From positions 5,022,001 through 5,086,000 of the forward strand of contig NZ_AP031573.1 of assembly GCF_041154745.1 (NCBI RefSeq): a DNA stretch of 64,000 nt, read 5' to 3'. The notes under the pieces were generated by a model. It had not been told where the DNA came from. It saw only the letters and a program-made list of their open reading frames with translations, and searched no databases. Positions 7,255-16,886 of this stretch are shown here, in pieces (position 1 is the stretch's first letter; each line of letters begins with the position of its first letter). The DNA comes from Flavobacterium sp. CFS9 (lineage in GTDB: Bacteria > Bacteroidota > Bacteroidia > Flavobacteriales > Flavobacteriaceae). The translations under genes and the position numbers were made by a program.

Positions 7255-10200
7255 ATGACAAAACTAAAACTCATTTTTTCGGCTGTAATGCTTCTTGTTA
7301 TGGGAAACATTTTTGCTCAGATTACTACCTCTACATTATCTGCAAAAGTTAATGATGGTACAAGCCCGCTTTCAGGTGCAGAAGTTACTTTAACACATTT
7401 ACCTACTAACGCAGTATACAAAGCTGTAACTGACAAACAAGGTAGATTTAGTTTCGAAAATTTAAATGCCGGCGGACCTTACGAATTAGAGATTAAAAGT
7501 GCCGCTACCAAAGACTACTCTAACGCACAAATACACTTGGCACTTGGCGATAATGACCTGCCGGTAATAGTAGTTGGCAAAGCAGACAACAATGTGCTGG
7601 AAGAAGTTGTAATTACAAGTTCTAAACCTTCTTCAAAAAATAACGGAACGAATATTAATGAAAAACAGGTCAATGGTCTTCCGTTAATCAATCGCGGAAT
7701 TCAGGATGTGACAAAATTAGTTCCGCAAAGTTCCAACAACTCTTTTGCAGGTACCAATTTCAGATACAACAACGTTACGATTGACGGTTCGATCAACAAT
7801 GATGCGATCGGTTTTAGTCCGTCTTTAGGAGGTCAATCGGGAACTTCAGGAATGCCGGGAAGCAGTACACGTTCTAATTCTATAAGTCTTGATGCGATAC
7901 AGGATATTCAGGTTTATATTGCGCCTTACGATATTAAATTAGGAAACTTTCTAGGCGGAAGCGTTAATGCCGTGACCAGAAGCGGCAGCAACACTATTAC
8001 GGGATCGATTTACAGTTACGGAAGAAACGCAGCCATTACAGGCCGTAACAACGCCGGTGACGGTTCTAAAATGCCAAATTCTTTTGGTGATTATCAAATT
8101 GGTTTCAGATTAGGCTTACCGATCGTAAAAGATAAATTGTTCTTCTTTACCAATATGGAATATGCCGAAAGAACAGATCCTATATTTTACAATGCGGGTC
8201 AAACCGATTCTAATGGAAAACTGACTTCATTGGTAGACAATACTACCGCACAGCAAATCTCAGACTTTGTAAAAACAAACTACGGATTTGATACCGGAAC
8301 TTTCGGTTCGTACAACAACTTTGCAAAAAGTCAGAAATTCTTCAACAAATTAGACTGGAAAATTAACGAAAAACATTCGTTATCGTTACGAAACAACACT
8401 GTTATTTCGCAGGCATCCAACTTAGAGCGCGATGCAGCAAACTTCCGATTTTCAAGTATGGATTTCACGCAAAAAAACCAATCTGTCAGTACAGTTTTAG
8501 AGCTTAAAAGCCATTTCAACAGTCAATGGTCCAACTCGTTCATTGCAAGCTACTCAGCTATCAAAGATTATCGCGACCCAAAATCAGGCAATCTCATGTT
8601 TCCGCAAACCGAAATTGGGTATAACGGCGGAACCATCTTTTTAGGGAATGATCGTGAGGCAACAGTATTCAACATGAAACAAAATACTGCCGAAATCACA
8701 GACAACCTTACCTATAAAACCGGAAACCACACGTTATTGTTTGGTACACACAATGAGTTTTACGACATCAATTACGGTTTTGTAAATGCTCTTAACGGAA
8801 GAGTATCTTACAAATCTCTGGCAGATTTCTATAACAAACTTCCAACGCGAGTTCGCGGAACCTATCCTTTTGACGGTTCTTCAAGAGACCAAATCTTCAA
8901 CAATCCTTATGCACAGTTCAAAGTAAATCTTTACAGTGTTTATGTACAGGATGAAATTAGAATTGGCAACAAACTTAAAGTTACTCCTGGTGTCAGAATA
9001 GACTACACAGACTTACCTAATAAACCAAAATTAAGCCCACAGGTACAAAACTCTCCTGCTGATCCAAATTATGGTAACACTTATTCGTACACTCCGTTAA
9101 ATCAGATTAAAAACAACTTTTTCAGTACGGCTTTAGTTTCTCCAAGAATTGGATTTACGTACAATGTAGACGAAGACAAAACACTTGTTATTCGTGGCGG
9201 ATCCGGAGTATTTACAGGAAGAATTCCATTTGCCTGGTTGGGATATGCTTACTACAATGATGGTGTAGGTTACGGAAGTTATGACAAAAACAACCTTACT
9301 CCGGCACAGGTTGCGGCGGCCGGAGATCCTTTGGCAACCAACGGATTAAACGGATATCACGATGCAACACCAAAAGTACAGGCCGATTTAGTTGACAATA
9401 AATTTAAAATGCCGGCGGTATTGAGAAATTCACTTGCAATCGATAAAATCATCAACGGTTATAAATTTACTACCGAAGGAATTTACACCAAAGTAATTCG
9501 TGATCTGGAATTTCAACAAGTGAATAAAACGGATAACCCGACTTATTTTTCTTATGATACGAATCACCAGATGCCAATTTATGCTGCTAATATAAACCCG
9601 GCTTTTTCGAATGCTTATTTATTATCCAACACCAACAAAGGATACCGATACAGCATTACCGAAATGGTTTCGAAAACATACGATTTTGGTCTTAATTTTA
9701 TGGTGGCTTATACGTATGGAAATTCTAAAGATATTACTAATGGAATACGTAACTCAATGGAAAGTAACTTTCAGATGAACCAATCACTAACACCAAATAA
9801 TCCTCAATTAGCAACATCCAACTTCAACATCAAGCATCGAATCGTTTCTAATGTTGGGTATGCCGTAAAAGTGGCTGACAACAACATGTTCTCAGCAAAT
9901 GTATATTTCAATGCTCAATCCGGAAATCCGTTTTCGTGGGGATTTGTAAACTCAACTATTGCAGGAACCGGTCAGGCGGCAGGATTGGCCTATATCTTCA
10001 AAGATGCAGCAGAAGCCGCGAAATACATTGGAGTAAATGCAGCAGGAGTTCCTTCGGCAACCGCAGCACAACAGGTGGCAGATTATGAAGCCTTCATTAA
10101 TGGAAATGATTATTTGAAAAGCAGAAGAGGAAATTTCACAGAAAGAAACGGTGCCACTACACCATGGAACATACAAGCTGATTTGAAACTAATGGATGAA

Positions 10201-10470
10201 ATTAAAATTGCCAAAGCGGGTACTTTACAGCTTTCCTTCAGCATAGCAAATGTTGGAAACCTTATCAACAAAGATTGGGGAAGAAGTTATTTTGTTCCGA
10301 ACACCTACAATTCAACGGCAAATCTTGGTTTAACAAAAACTGGAAACTTAGGCGGAGTTGCTACTGGCGATCCAACTTATACGTTCCAAAAACCTTCGAC
10401 ATCTCCTTATACTGTAGATCAGTTAGCCTCTAGATTCCAGGGACAATTTGGAGTGAGGTATACGTTCTAA
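7255..10470 (+). CDS. Oar-like TonB-dependent outer-membrane receptor
   Basis: 1071 residues, typical of the Oar/Cna-B-plug family. Signal peptide residues 1-22 end at IFAQ. A carboxypeptidase-regulatory beta-sandwich spans about 25-110 (SGAEVTLTHLPTNAVYKAV). The plug starts at LEEVVITSSK and includes DGSINNDAIGFSPSLGGQ, followed by a long beta-barrel ending FQGQFGVRYTF. Oar-type proteins in Bacteroidota and myxobacteria take part in uptake or secretion at the outer membrane; the substrate is unknown. It stands alone after a two-component system, with phased repeats upstream, and ends in a strong terminator, so it may be the regulator's main target. Confidence 0.88.
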   Translation: MTKLKLIFSAVMLLVMGNIFAQITTSTLSAKVNDGTSPLSGAEVTLTHLPTNAVYKAVTDKQGRFSFENLNAGGPYELEIKSAATKDYSNAQIHLALGDNDLPVIVVGKADNNVLEEVVITSSKPSSKNNGTNINEKQVNGLPLINRGIQDVTKLVPQSSNNSFAGTNFRYNNVTIDGSINNDAIGFSPSLGGQSGTSGMPGSSTRSNSISLDAIQDIQVYIAPYDIKLGNFLGGSVNAVTRSGSNTITGSIYSYGRNAAITGRNNAGDGSKMPNSFGDYQIGFRLGLPIVKDKLFFFTNMEYAERTDPIFYNAGQTDSNGKLTSLVDNTTAQQISDFVKTNYGFDTGTFGSYNNFAKSQKFFNKLDWKINEKHSLSLRNNTVISQASNLERDAANFRFSSMDFTQKNQSVSTVLELKSHFNSQWSNSFIASYSAIKDYRDPKSGNLMFPQTEIGYNGGTIFLGNDREATVFNMKQNTAEITDNLTYKTGNHTLLFGTHNEFYDINYGFVNALNGRVSYKSLADFYNKLPTRVRGTYPFDGSSRDQIFNNPYAQFKVNLYSVYVQDEIRIGNKLKVTPGVRIDYTDLPNKPKLSPQVQNSPADPNYGNTYSYTPLNQIKNNFFSTALVSPRIGFTYNVDEDKTLVIRGGSGVFTGRIPFAWLGYAYYNDGVGYGSYDKNNLTPAQVAAAGDPLATNGLNGYHDATPKVQADLVDNKFKMPAVLRNSLAIDKIINGYKFTTEGIYTKVIRDLEFQQVNKTDNPTYFSYDTNHQMPIYAANINPAFSNAYLLSNTNKGYRYSITEMVSKTYDFGLNFMVAYTYGNSKDITNGIRNSMESNFQMNQSLTPNNPQLATSNFNIKHRIVSNVGYAVKVADNNMFSANVYFNAQSGNPFSWGFVNSTIAGTGQAAGLAYIFKDAAEAAKYIGVNAAGVPSATAAQQVADYEAFINGNDYLKSRRGNFTERNGATTPWNIQADLKLMDEIKIAKAGTLQLSFSIANVGNLINKDWGRSYFVPNTYNSTANLGLTKTGNLGGVATGDPTYTFQKPSTSPYTVDQLASRFQGQFGVRYTF

Positions 10471-10493
10471 AGATTGTGTTTTATTTTTTTATT

Positions 10494-10533
10494 ATCCCCC
10501 GGTTTCAGTCCCTTTGAAACCGGGGGATTTTTA
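10494..10533 (+). terminator. Intrinsic terminator, perfect 14-bp stem
   Basis: ATCCCCCGGTTTCA (10494-10507) pairs perfectly with TGAAACCGGGGGAT (10515-10528), with a 7-nt loop and a T-rich tail. It terminates the Oar-like receptor transcript. Confidence 0.92.
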
Positions 10534-10554
10534 TTTAAGGCCCTTGTTTTTATT

Positions 10555-10730
10555 CATAGCGCTCCGCACTATGTTGTTGCTAATGCTCTTTCAGAGCAAG
10601 GTTCCGAATTTCCAATGATATTCTCCAAACCATCGTAAAAATAGGTTGAAAGCCTAAAAGACATTAGCGTAGTGCATCGCACTACGAAATAAATTAATCT
10701 CAGGAATTGCCCTGAAAGAGCCAGAGCAAA
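10555..10730. repeat. Palindromic intergenic element, family A (copy 2)
   Basis: Inverted arms at 10555-10597 (CATAGCGCTCCGCACTATG start) and 10643-10686 (ends GTGCATCGCACTACG) match the arms of the element at 3371-3634. The outer flank TGCCCTGAAAGAGCC (about 10708) also matches. It occupies the space between two convergent genes. Confidence 0.75.
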
Positions 10731-10780
10731 TAATTCCAATAATCATTAAGAATCAGATAAGGAAGAATATACTCTATTTT

Positions 10781-12214
10781 CTATTCTTTTTTGGTAAAAC
10801 CTTTTCGGGTCATTTCCCCCCAGCCTTTTGTCCCTAAAACTTTTTCTTTGTACCCTACTAAAGCAGCATAAACCGCTAAAGGATGAAAATAAAAAGGTTC
10901 GATAAAAGCAGCCATCAAAAGTTTGAAAAAATCGGTTTGTTTGGGGTACTTATGGTACGTTCTTTCTTCGCTGTACAAAGCAATAACCGAAAAGAAAATG
11001 GCAAAGGCATACACAAATAACAACAGCAAAAAGAAAAAATGCCAATTGAGCAGTCCAAATGCAAAAAAAACAATGGTAATAAGAAGACCAGTAAATTCAA
11101 TACCGGGAGCCAAAAATTCAAATAAAGTCCAATACGGAATACTTAGCATTCCCAACAATTTATATTTAGGATTTAAGAACATTTTTTTATGAAAACCTAA
11201 GGTTTCAATCGTTCCTCTCATCCAGCGGCTGCGTTGTTTTTTGAATATTTTAAAATCTTCCGGAGCTTCTGTCCAGCAAAGCGGGTCAGGAATGTATCGC
11301 ACTGAATATGGCAGTTTGTTTTCGAGCATATAACGGCGCATTCTTACGACCAGTTCCATGTCTTCCCCCACAGTTTTGGTGCTGTAACCTCCCGACAGTA
11401 AAGCAATTTCTTTATCAAAAGCACCAAAAGCCCCGCTGATAAGCAATAAACCGTCTAATCTTCCCCAAGCCATTCTTCCTAAAAGAAAAGCTCTTAAATA
11501 CTCTAAAACCTGTATTCTGGACAACATTACATCCGGAACATTCACTTCAATCAAACGTCCGTTTTTAATAATACACTGATTTGCAATACGAACGACACCG
11601 CCAGTTGCAATAATACGCTGTTCATTGGATTCTAAAAATGGTTTTGCCAGTTTAAGAAGCGAATCTTTATCAAGAATACAATCCACATCAATACAAACTA
11701 CATACGGATTCTGTGCGATATTCAGTCCCGCATTAAGCGCATCGGCTTTACCCCCATTTTCTTTATCCACTACAATTAGCTTTTTAAAAGCAGCATTTCT
11801 GGAAGTATAAAGTCCTCTGATTTTTTTTGTTTCAATCTGTTGATGAAAAGAAAGCTCCGTAAGAACAAGGTCGTAAGTATGAATCAACAACTCCATCGAA
11901 TTGTCTTTACTTCCGTCATTCACCACAATTACCTCATATTGATTATAGTTTAAGGAAAGTAGTGATTTTACATTTTCTTCAATAGTAAAACCTTCATTGT
12001 ATGCAGGGGCAATCAAAGAAAGTTTAGGAGCCAATCCACTCGTTAAGAGCACATCATAATCTATAAAACTGTTTCTTTTTAAATAATCTCTTAATTCCTT
12101 TGCGGAGAGATAGGCCAATATAAGATAAGACGACATAATCAATATCGCATAAGCCAATATCAGAATTAAATAAGTATGGACAAAAAATGCTATTTCTTGA
12201 TTAAAAAATGTCAT
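10781..12214 (-). CDS. GT2 family polysaccharide synthase (BcsA/PgaC-like)
   Basis: 477 residues. An N-terminal helix at about 12-36 precedes a cytosolic GT-A domain. Visible motifs are VVNDGSKDN, the DxD-like IDVDC, the catalytic acid region TVGEDMEL, and the acceptor motif QRSRW (KKQRSRWMRG). Two to three C-terminal helices follow (about 355-450). This architecture is that of processive beta-glycan synthases. It is the last gene of a minus-strand operon with a HEAT-repeat membrane protein and a YaiO-type barrel, which suggests export of the glycan made here through the outer membrane. The product (poly-GlcNAc, cellulose-like or other) cannot be told from sequence. Confidence 0.85.
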   Translation of the reverse strand: MTFFNQEIAFFVHTYLILILAYAILIMSSYLILAYLSAKELRDYLKRNSFIDYDVLLTSGLAPKLSLIAPAYNEGFTIEENVKSLLSLNYNQYEVIVVNDGSKDNSMELLIHTYDLVLTELSFHQQIETKKIRGLYTSRNAAFKKLIVVDKENGGKADALNAGLNIAQNPYVVCIDVDCILDKDSLLKLAKPFLESNEQRIIATGGVVRIANQCIIKNGRLIEVNVPDVMLSRIQVLEYLRAFLLGRMAWGRLDGLLLISGAFGAFDKEIALLSGGYSTKTVGEDMELVVRMRRYMLENKLPYSVRYIPDPLCWTEAPEDFKIFKKQRSRWMRGTIETLGFHKKMFLNPKYKLLGMLSIPYWTLFEFLAPGIEFTGLLITIVFFAFGLLNWHFFFLLLLFVYAFAIFFSVIALYSEERTYHKYPKQTDFFKLLMAAFIEPFYFHPLAVYAALVGYKEKVLGTKGWGEMTRKGFTKKE

Positions 12215-12226
12215 TAGCTGCTATTT

Positions 12227-13048
12227 TTAAACGGTTAATGCCAACACTACATGCTGAGCTCCATGTTTCACTGATGTATTTGAAGTTCTTTCTGCTAATT
12301 GTTCTACATAAATTAACTTTTGCGTCAATTTAAGTTCTTTAATGAGTTTTAAACCAAGTGTAACCACTGTAGTATTTTGCGATTCCAATAGAAGTTCGAT
12401 CCCTTTTGTATCTCCGATATCATGTTTTTTGAAGGCATGAATAATATTGACCTGAGTCCAGTCGTCAATAGGATTGGTATGTTCTGTAAGGTGTACAATC
12501 CCTTTTGTTCCTGCCAGTTTAATACAGGCATTTATGGCTGTAATCTGCAGTACTTTATTACGGGCATTTGAGAATGTTATTAGGGTATCAAAAGCGTCAT
12601 AAACATTCATTTCTGCCAATTCTGTGATTCCTTTGCATCTAACATCCCATTTTAAGCTTTTTAGTTTTTTCAAAGAATCATTTATAAGCCTGGAATCTTG
12701 ATAAAACTGTTCCAGTTTTTGTGCATAAACACCCTGGTAGTTTTTATGAAGATTGATAAGAGATTCTGTAATAACTTCTCTGAAAAACTTATTTTCAGCC
12801 ATTACCGCATAATCATTATTCTTTGAGACATCAGAAAAAGAAATATCTTCAAAAACGACAGAAAACAACAGCTTATCAATAAACACATCATATCCTTCTC
12901 TGTGTCTTTCTTCTTTAATTTTTCTATTACGGCTTTGAATAATTAAAAGGTAAAAAAATAACGCTGCCAATACAAAAAGACCTATTGAAAAGGTCAAAAA
13001 TGGTTTTACCCATGTACCGCTTTTATAAAATTCCCATACATCAGTCAT
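12227..13048 (-). CDS. HEAT-repeat membrane protein of exopolysaccharide operon
   Basis: 273 residues. A single transmembrane helix lies at about 17-37 and the rest is predicted soluble alpha-helical. HEAT-like helical pairs appear from about residue 130 (WDVRCKGITELAEMNVYDAF, KVLQITAINACIKLAGT, WTQVNIIHAFKKHDIGD). It lies 12 bp upstream of the GT2 synthase and 1 nt downstream of the YaiO-like barrel, so it is probably made with both. A scaffold linking synthase and barrel is plausible but inferred. No catalytic motif is seen. Confidence 0.7.
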   Translation of the reverse strand: MTDVWEFYKSGTWVKPFLTFSIGLFVLAALFFYLLIIQSRNRKIKEERHREGYDVFIDKLLFSVVFEDISFSDVSKNNDYAVMAENKFFREVITESLINLHKNYQGVYAQKLEQFYQDSRLINDSLKKLKSLKWDVRCKGITELAEMNVYDAFDTLITFSNARNKVLQITAINACIKLAGTKGIVHLTEHTNPIDDWTQVNIIHAFKKHDIGDTKGIELLLESQNTTVVTLGLKLIKELKLTQKLIYVEQLAERTSNTSVKHGAQHVVLALTV

Positions 13049-13049
13049 C

Positions 13050-14264
13050 TTAAAATCGTTTCGTGATAATTATTTGAGCGTTAAACCTGTTTCTGTATTC
13101 GTTTGGCAGATATTCTTCATATTCATACAGAAAAATGGGGCGTACAAAAAATGAATTGCCCAAACGATGCTGATACTGCACTCCTGCTCTGTATGCTTTC
13201 AAAGGCTGTACAAAATTGCTGTACAAATATAAATACGGCACATTTCCGTACTGAACTTCGAATCTTACTACTTGTTCTTTTTCTTCATTTGTATGCTGGA
13301 AACTTAAAACATGAGAAAATAACGCATTTCCTGTATCATAATACGGTCTGTAAGCAATTGTATTTGCTCCGGTTTTATAAGAAATTTGTCCGGTAAGCAA
13401 GGTTACATCATCGGTTTCAAAATGCATATATCTCGCTCCCAAAGCATAGTCGAATCTTTTTTGCGGTCTGAAATAATATTCGGCACCAAATTTTGCCACT
13501 GGAAATATCGTTTCGCCTGTTGAAACTCCTGCATTTACATACAAATAATCTTTTTTGGCAAAAGTCTGATAATAATCTGCCTCAAACATTACCTGAGTAT
13601 CGTTCCCGATATGCCCCATATTAGCACGTCCTACAAGAGCTGATTTACCGAATTTATGCACATACTCAACATAACCGTAATGTAATGGCTCCTGCCCCGG
13701 ATTTGAAGTCGAAATGTTTAAATATGAAACCGAAACTGCATTTTTAGTCTTACGATCAATAAGTGTACGCAGCGCTTTAAAGGCCTGAGTACTATTTTCG
13801 TTTACGGATGCTTTTTCGATAATCTCCAGTGCTTCTTTGTCTCTGCCCAGTTTTTCAAGACAGGTCACTTTTATTTTTAAGATGTCAACATTCGCAACAT
13901 CAACTGTCAGATATCGGTCGCAATAGGATATACATTTCTCAAAATCTTCTGTCCAGTAATACACATTTATGATGGCCAACAGAGCATCCGGATTTGGGTT
14001 AACCCTATCTGCCATTGGAGACAATGTTTGTATGGCTGTTTTATACTCTTTTTTCCAGCTGTAAATACGTCCCGCAAAAGTTTTTATATCTTCATTTTCA
14101 GGATATTTTTTAAGCAAAGGATCAATTAATGATAGCGCTTTGTCATAACGACTCTGCTCTGCTTCGCTCCTTGCACTTGTCAGAGTTTCATCAATATTAC
14201 TTTCCTGTCCCGTGACAGTAATCGAAACCAACAACAGGACTGCCAGATAGTACCCCCATCTCAT
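13050..14264 (-). CDS. YaiO-family outer-membrane barrel with TPR repeats
   Basis: 404 residues. Signal peptide at about 1-19 (ends VTGQ). Tetratricopeptide-like helices span about 25-165 (KALSLIDPLLKKYPENEDIKTFAGRIYSWKKEY region). A C-terminal barrel of YaiO type follows (about 175-404), with many aromatic strand ends, finishing IIITKRF. The TPR-barrel layout resembles PgaA/BcsC-type exporters of exopolysaccharide. Its start codon overlaps the stop of the response-regulator gene by one base (TAATG), implying translational coupling of signalling and export components. Confidence 0.8.
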   Translation of the reverse strand: MRWGYYLAVLLLVSITVTGQESNIDETLTSARSEAEQSRYDKALSLIDPLLKKYPENEDIKTFAGRIYSWKKEYKTAIQTLSPMADRVNPNPDALLAIINVYYWTEDFEKCISYCDRYLTVDVANVDILKIKVTCLEKLGRDKEALEIIEKASVNENSTQAFKALRTLIDRKTKNAVSVSYLNISTSNPGQEPLHYGYVEYVHKFGKSALVGRANMGHIGNDTQVMFEADYYQTFAKKDYLYVNAGVSTGETIFPVAKFGAEYYFRPQKRFDYALGARYMHFETDDVTLLTGQISYKTGANTIAYRPYYDTGNALFSHVLSFQHTNEEKEQVVRFEVQYGNVPYLYLYSNFVQPLKAYRAGVQYQHRLGNSFFVRPIFLYEYEEYLPNEYRNRFNAQIIITKRF

Positions 14265-14629
14265 TAGGCACGTACATTTAGCAACTTATTAATTCTTACC
14301 AAAAGCACAGCCGGGCTTACAGGTTTTGCAATAAACTCGTTTGCTCCAATGTCAAAAGAATCAAGTTCAGTTTGCTCAACCCCTGACGAAGTAAGTATAA
14401 TTACCGGAATATCTAAATTAAGAGTCTGCCTTACATACTGCGTAATTTCCATTCCGCTTATGCCAGGCATATTTATGTCTGTAAGGATCAGATCATAGCT
14501 ATTGTTTTTAATAGCTCCGAGTGCGTCTTTACCATCAGAAAACTGGTCAACGTTATATCCTTTCGACTCTAAGAAAAATGATAATGATTTGCGTAGGATA
14601 TCATTATCTTCGGCTAAAACTATTCTCAT
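14264..14629 (-). CDS. Single-domain response regulator (CheY-like)
   Basis: 121 residues, receiver domain only: acidic residues E7/D8, phosphoacceptor D51 in LILTDINMPG, T/S in ILTSSG, and K in FIAKP. With no output domain, it is likely to act through protein contacts. It follows a hybrid kinase with an Hpt domain (88 bp upstream) and overlaps the barrel gene, so it is a good candidate for the terminal receiver of that phosphorelay. Confidence 0.9.
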   Translation of the reverse strand: MRIVLAEDNDILRKSLSFFLESKGYNVDQFSDGKDALGAIKNNSYDLILTDINMPGISGMEITQYVRQTLNLDIPVIILTSSGVEQTELDSFDIGANEFIAKPVSPAVLLVRINKLLNVRA

Positions 14630-14717
14630 AGGTTCAAAATTTGTCTTTGGGGGGAATTGATAATTTTATATTCTAAAACTAAAAACTACTGTAAAGCTAC
14701 GGGATATTTCGCTTTTA

Positions 14718-16706
14718 TCATAGTTCTTTTAAATATTTAATTACTTCAATTATGCCACTATGAAAAATATTTACCTTATCTGCTGTTTCATTTGTAAATT
14801 TTTCAATTCTGGCTTCTTCCTCAATTACAGCTAAACAATTACTGAGATCATCCAACATAAACAAGTCCATGCTGGATCTCATGTTATGTGCCAAATTCTT
14901 TACTTTTAGAAAATCATTGTTTTTAAATGCTTCCTGAAGTAAAATTTCTTCGGTCGGGATTTTTTCGATAAAAAGATGGATCATATCCTGCCTGAAGTTT
15001 AAATCACCACATGCCATTTCATCAATAAAGGACAAATTCACTTTTCTCTTACGAGTAACTTTATACTCCGAATTCATTACTGCCCTTATGGCTTCTAAAA
15101 GTACGGGCTGTTTGAACGGTTTTGGAACATAACCATCCATCCCTACATTATAACAACGTTCCTGTTCGCCTACAAGCGAATGTGCCGTCATGGCAATAAT
15201 CGGAATACTCGAATTCATTTCATTTCGAATATAATCCGTAGTCTGATATCCGTCTTTAACCGGCATTTGAAGATCCATCAATACCAAATCGTATTCTTTT
15301 TTTGATAAAAGCTCGATGCCTTCTTCTCCGTTTTCAGCTATTTCCAATTCAAAACCAAAATTCTCAATGACACTTTTGGCCAGTTTCTGGTTTAAAACAT
15401 TGTCTTCGCAAAGCAGTATTTTTAGTTTACCCAGACTTTCTCCGGATACTTCTTCGGCTGTTTCCTGAATGTAATCTGTTTTTTTGTAATTAATGACAAA
15501 GAAAAATTCCGATCCTCTGTTCTCCTGACTTTTTACATTAATTTCAGCATCTTGTAATTCAATTAATTGTTTTACAATATTAAGCCCTAAACCGGTTCCT
15601 CCAAATCTTCTTGTAGTGCTATCTTCCGCCTGAGTAAAACGTTCAAATATAGTTTTCAGTTTCTCGGCAGGAATCCCAATACCTGTATCTTTAATAGAGA
15701 ATTTAAGCGAGTAATAATCTTCTGTTTGTTCCATCACTTTTACTGAGACCGTGACTTCTCCTTCATGAGTAAACTTAAGTGCATTGCCTATTAAATTCAC
15801 CAATATCTGATTTAATCTTCCTTCGTCTCCAATAATAATTTCCGGCAAATCGGCATCCAGGAAAAGATTGAATTCCACCTCTTTAGAAGCTTTTATTTTA
15901 AGCAAATTATAAACATGCTTTAAAGTGCTTTTTAAATGGAAAGGCATGGCTTCTATGGTCAGATTACCGGAATCTATTTTAGACAGATCCAAAATATCGT
16001 TGACAATTAAAAGCAGATTTTCTCCTGCTATCTGCACACTGTTGATATAGTCACGCTGAACAGCATCGAGTTTGGTCTGTGCAAGAAGATCCGTAAAACC
16101 AATAATACCGTTCAAAGGCGTTCTGATTTCGTGGCTCATATTGGCCAAAAAACTGTCCTTTGCCAGAACGGCTTTCTCTGCAATCTTTTTCTGTCTGTCA
16201 AGTTCAATATTCTTTGTTCCCAATTCCAGCTGGCTGATTACATGTTTTGCTACAATTCTGAGTGCATTTCGCTGATCTTCATTCAGTTCTTTTGTAACAT
16301 GATCAATAGCACATAACGTTCCGATATTATAACCGTCCGGTGTTGTCAGCGGTACACCGGCATAAAATCGAACTTTAAAACCACCCGTAACATTAGGATC
16401 GTCTTTAAATCTCTCATTTAAAAAAGTATCATTTATTTCCACCATTTTAGATTCTAAAATAGTGTACTGACAAAAAGAAATTTCACGAGGTACCTCAGAA
16501 ACGCCAATCCCTATTTCAGATTTAAACCATTGTCTGCTCTCGTCTATAAAGGAAATATGAGCTATTGGCACATCACAGATATAGGACACTAATTTGGTTG
16601 CGTCATCAAAAGCATGATCAGGGAGTGTATCAAGTATATTGTAACGTTTCAGAGCAGCTAAACGCTCTGATTCGTTGACCGGTATTGGAAATTTGGAAGT
16701 TTTCAT
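14718..16706 (-). CDS. Soluble hybrid histidine kinase (GAF-HisKA-HATPase-REC-Hpt)
   Basis: 662 residues, no transmembrane helix. An N-terminal GAF domain spans about 20-165 ([32 protein letters not shown]). HisKA has H192 in [10 protein letters not shown]. The HATPase follows ([25 protein letters not shown]). The receiver is at about 433-550 (LVLMDLQMP) and the Hpt domain has phosphoacceptor H607 in NLAHNMRSS. It heads the exopolysaccharide operon, so cytosolic signals sensed by the GAF domain may control glycan production through the adjacent CheY-like protein. The phosphorelay order is inferred from domains. Confidence 0.9.
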   Translation of the reverse strand: MKTSKFPIPVNESERLAALKRYNILDTLPDHAFDDATKLVSYICDVPIAHISFIDESRQWFKSEIGIGVSEVPREISFCQYTILESKMVEINDTFLNERFKDDPNVTGGFKVRFYAGVPLTTPDGYNIGTLCAIDHVTKELNEDQRNALRIVAKHVISQLELGTKNIELDRQKKIAEKAVLAKDSFLANMSHEIRTPLNGIIGFTDLLAQTKLDAVQRDYINSVQIAGENLLLIVNDILDLSKIDSGNLTIEAMPFHLKSTLKHVYNLLKIKASKEVEFNLFLDADLPEIIIGDEGRLNQILVNLIGNALKFTHEGEVTVSVKVMEQTEDYYSLKFSIKDTGIGIPAEKLKTIFERFTQAEDSTTRRFGGTGLGLNIVKQLIELQDAEINVKSQENRGSEFFFVINYKKTDYIQETAEEVSGESLGKLKILLCEDNVLNQKLAKSVIENFGFELEIAENGEEGIELLSKKEYDLVLMDLQMPVKDGYQTTDYIRNEMNSSIPIIAMTAHSLVGEQERCYNVGMDGYVPKPFKQPVLLEAIRAVMNSEYKVTRKRKVNLSFIDEMACGDLNFRQDMIHLFIEKIPTEEILLQEAFKNNDFLKVKNLAHNMRSSMDLFMLDDLSNCLAVIEEEARIEKFTNETADKVNIFHSGIIEVIKYLKEL

Positions 16707-16849
16707 TGCAGCTAGTGGTAAACTTGTATAAATATAAAAATAATTTGAGATAAAATGTTCTTTTTTTTACGACTGATCGTTTGAATATGATGCGTAAAAT
16801 CAAATACAGGAATGTAATAATCAATTGTGTATTACTTTAAAACAAAACC

Positions 16850-16884
16850 AATACAAAAGGCAGCTTAAAAAAAGCTGCCCTTTG
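16850..16884 (-). terminator. Terminator of the metal-efflux operon
   Basis: On the minus strand GGCAGCTT (from 16879) pairs with AAGCTGCC (to 16859), followed by TTTTG. It lies just after the adaptor stop codon and between two minus-strand operons. Confidence 0.75.
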
Positions 16885-16886
16885 TG

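Noticed and set aside
12349..12531. 60-codon minus-strand ORF inside the HEAT-repeat gene
   Set aside because: Overlaps a real gene in another frame; no independent start context.
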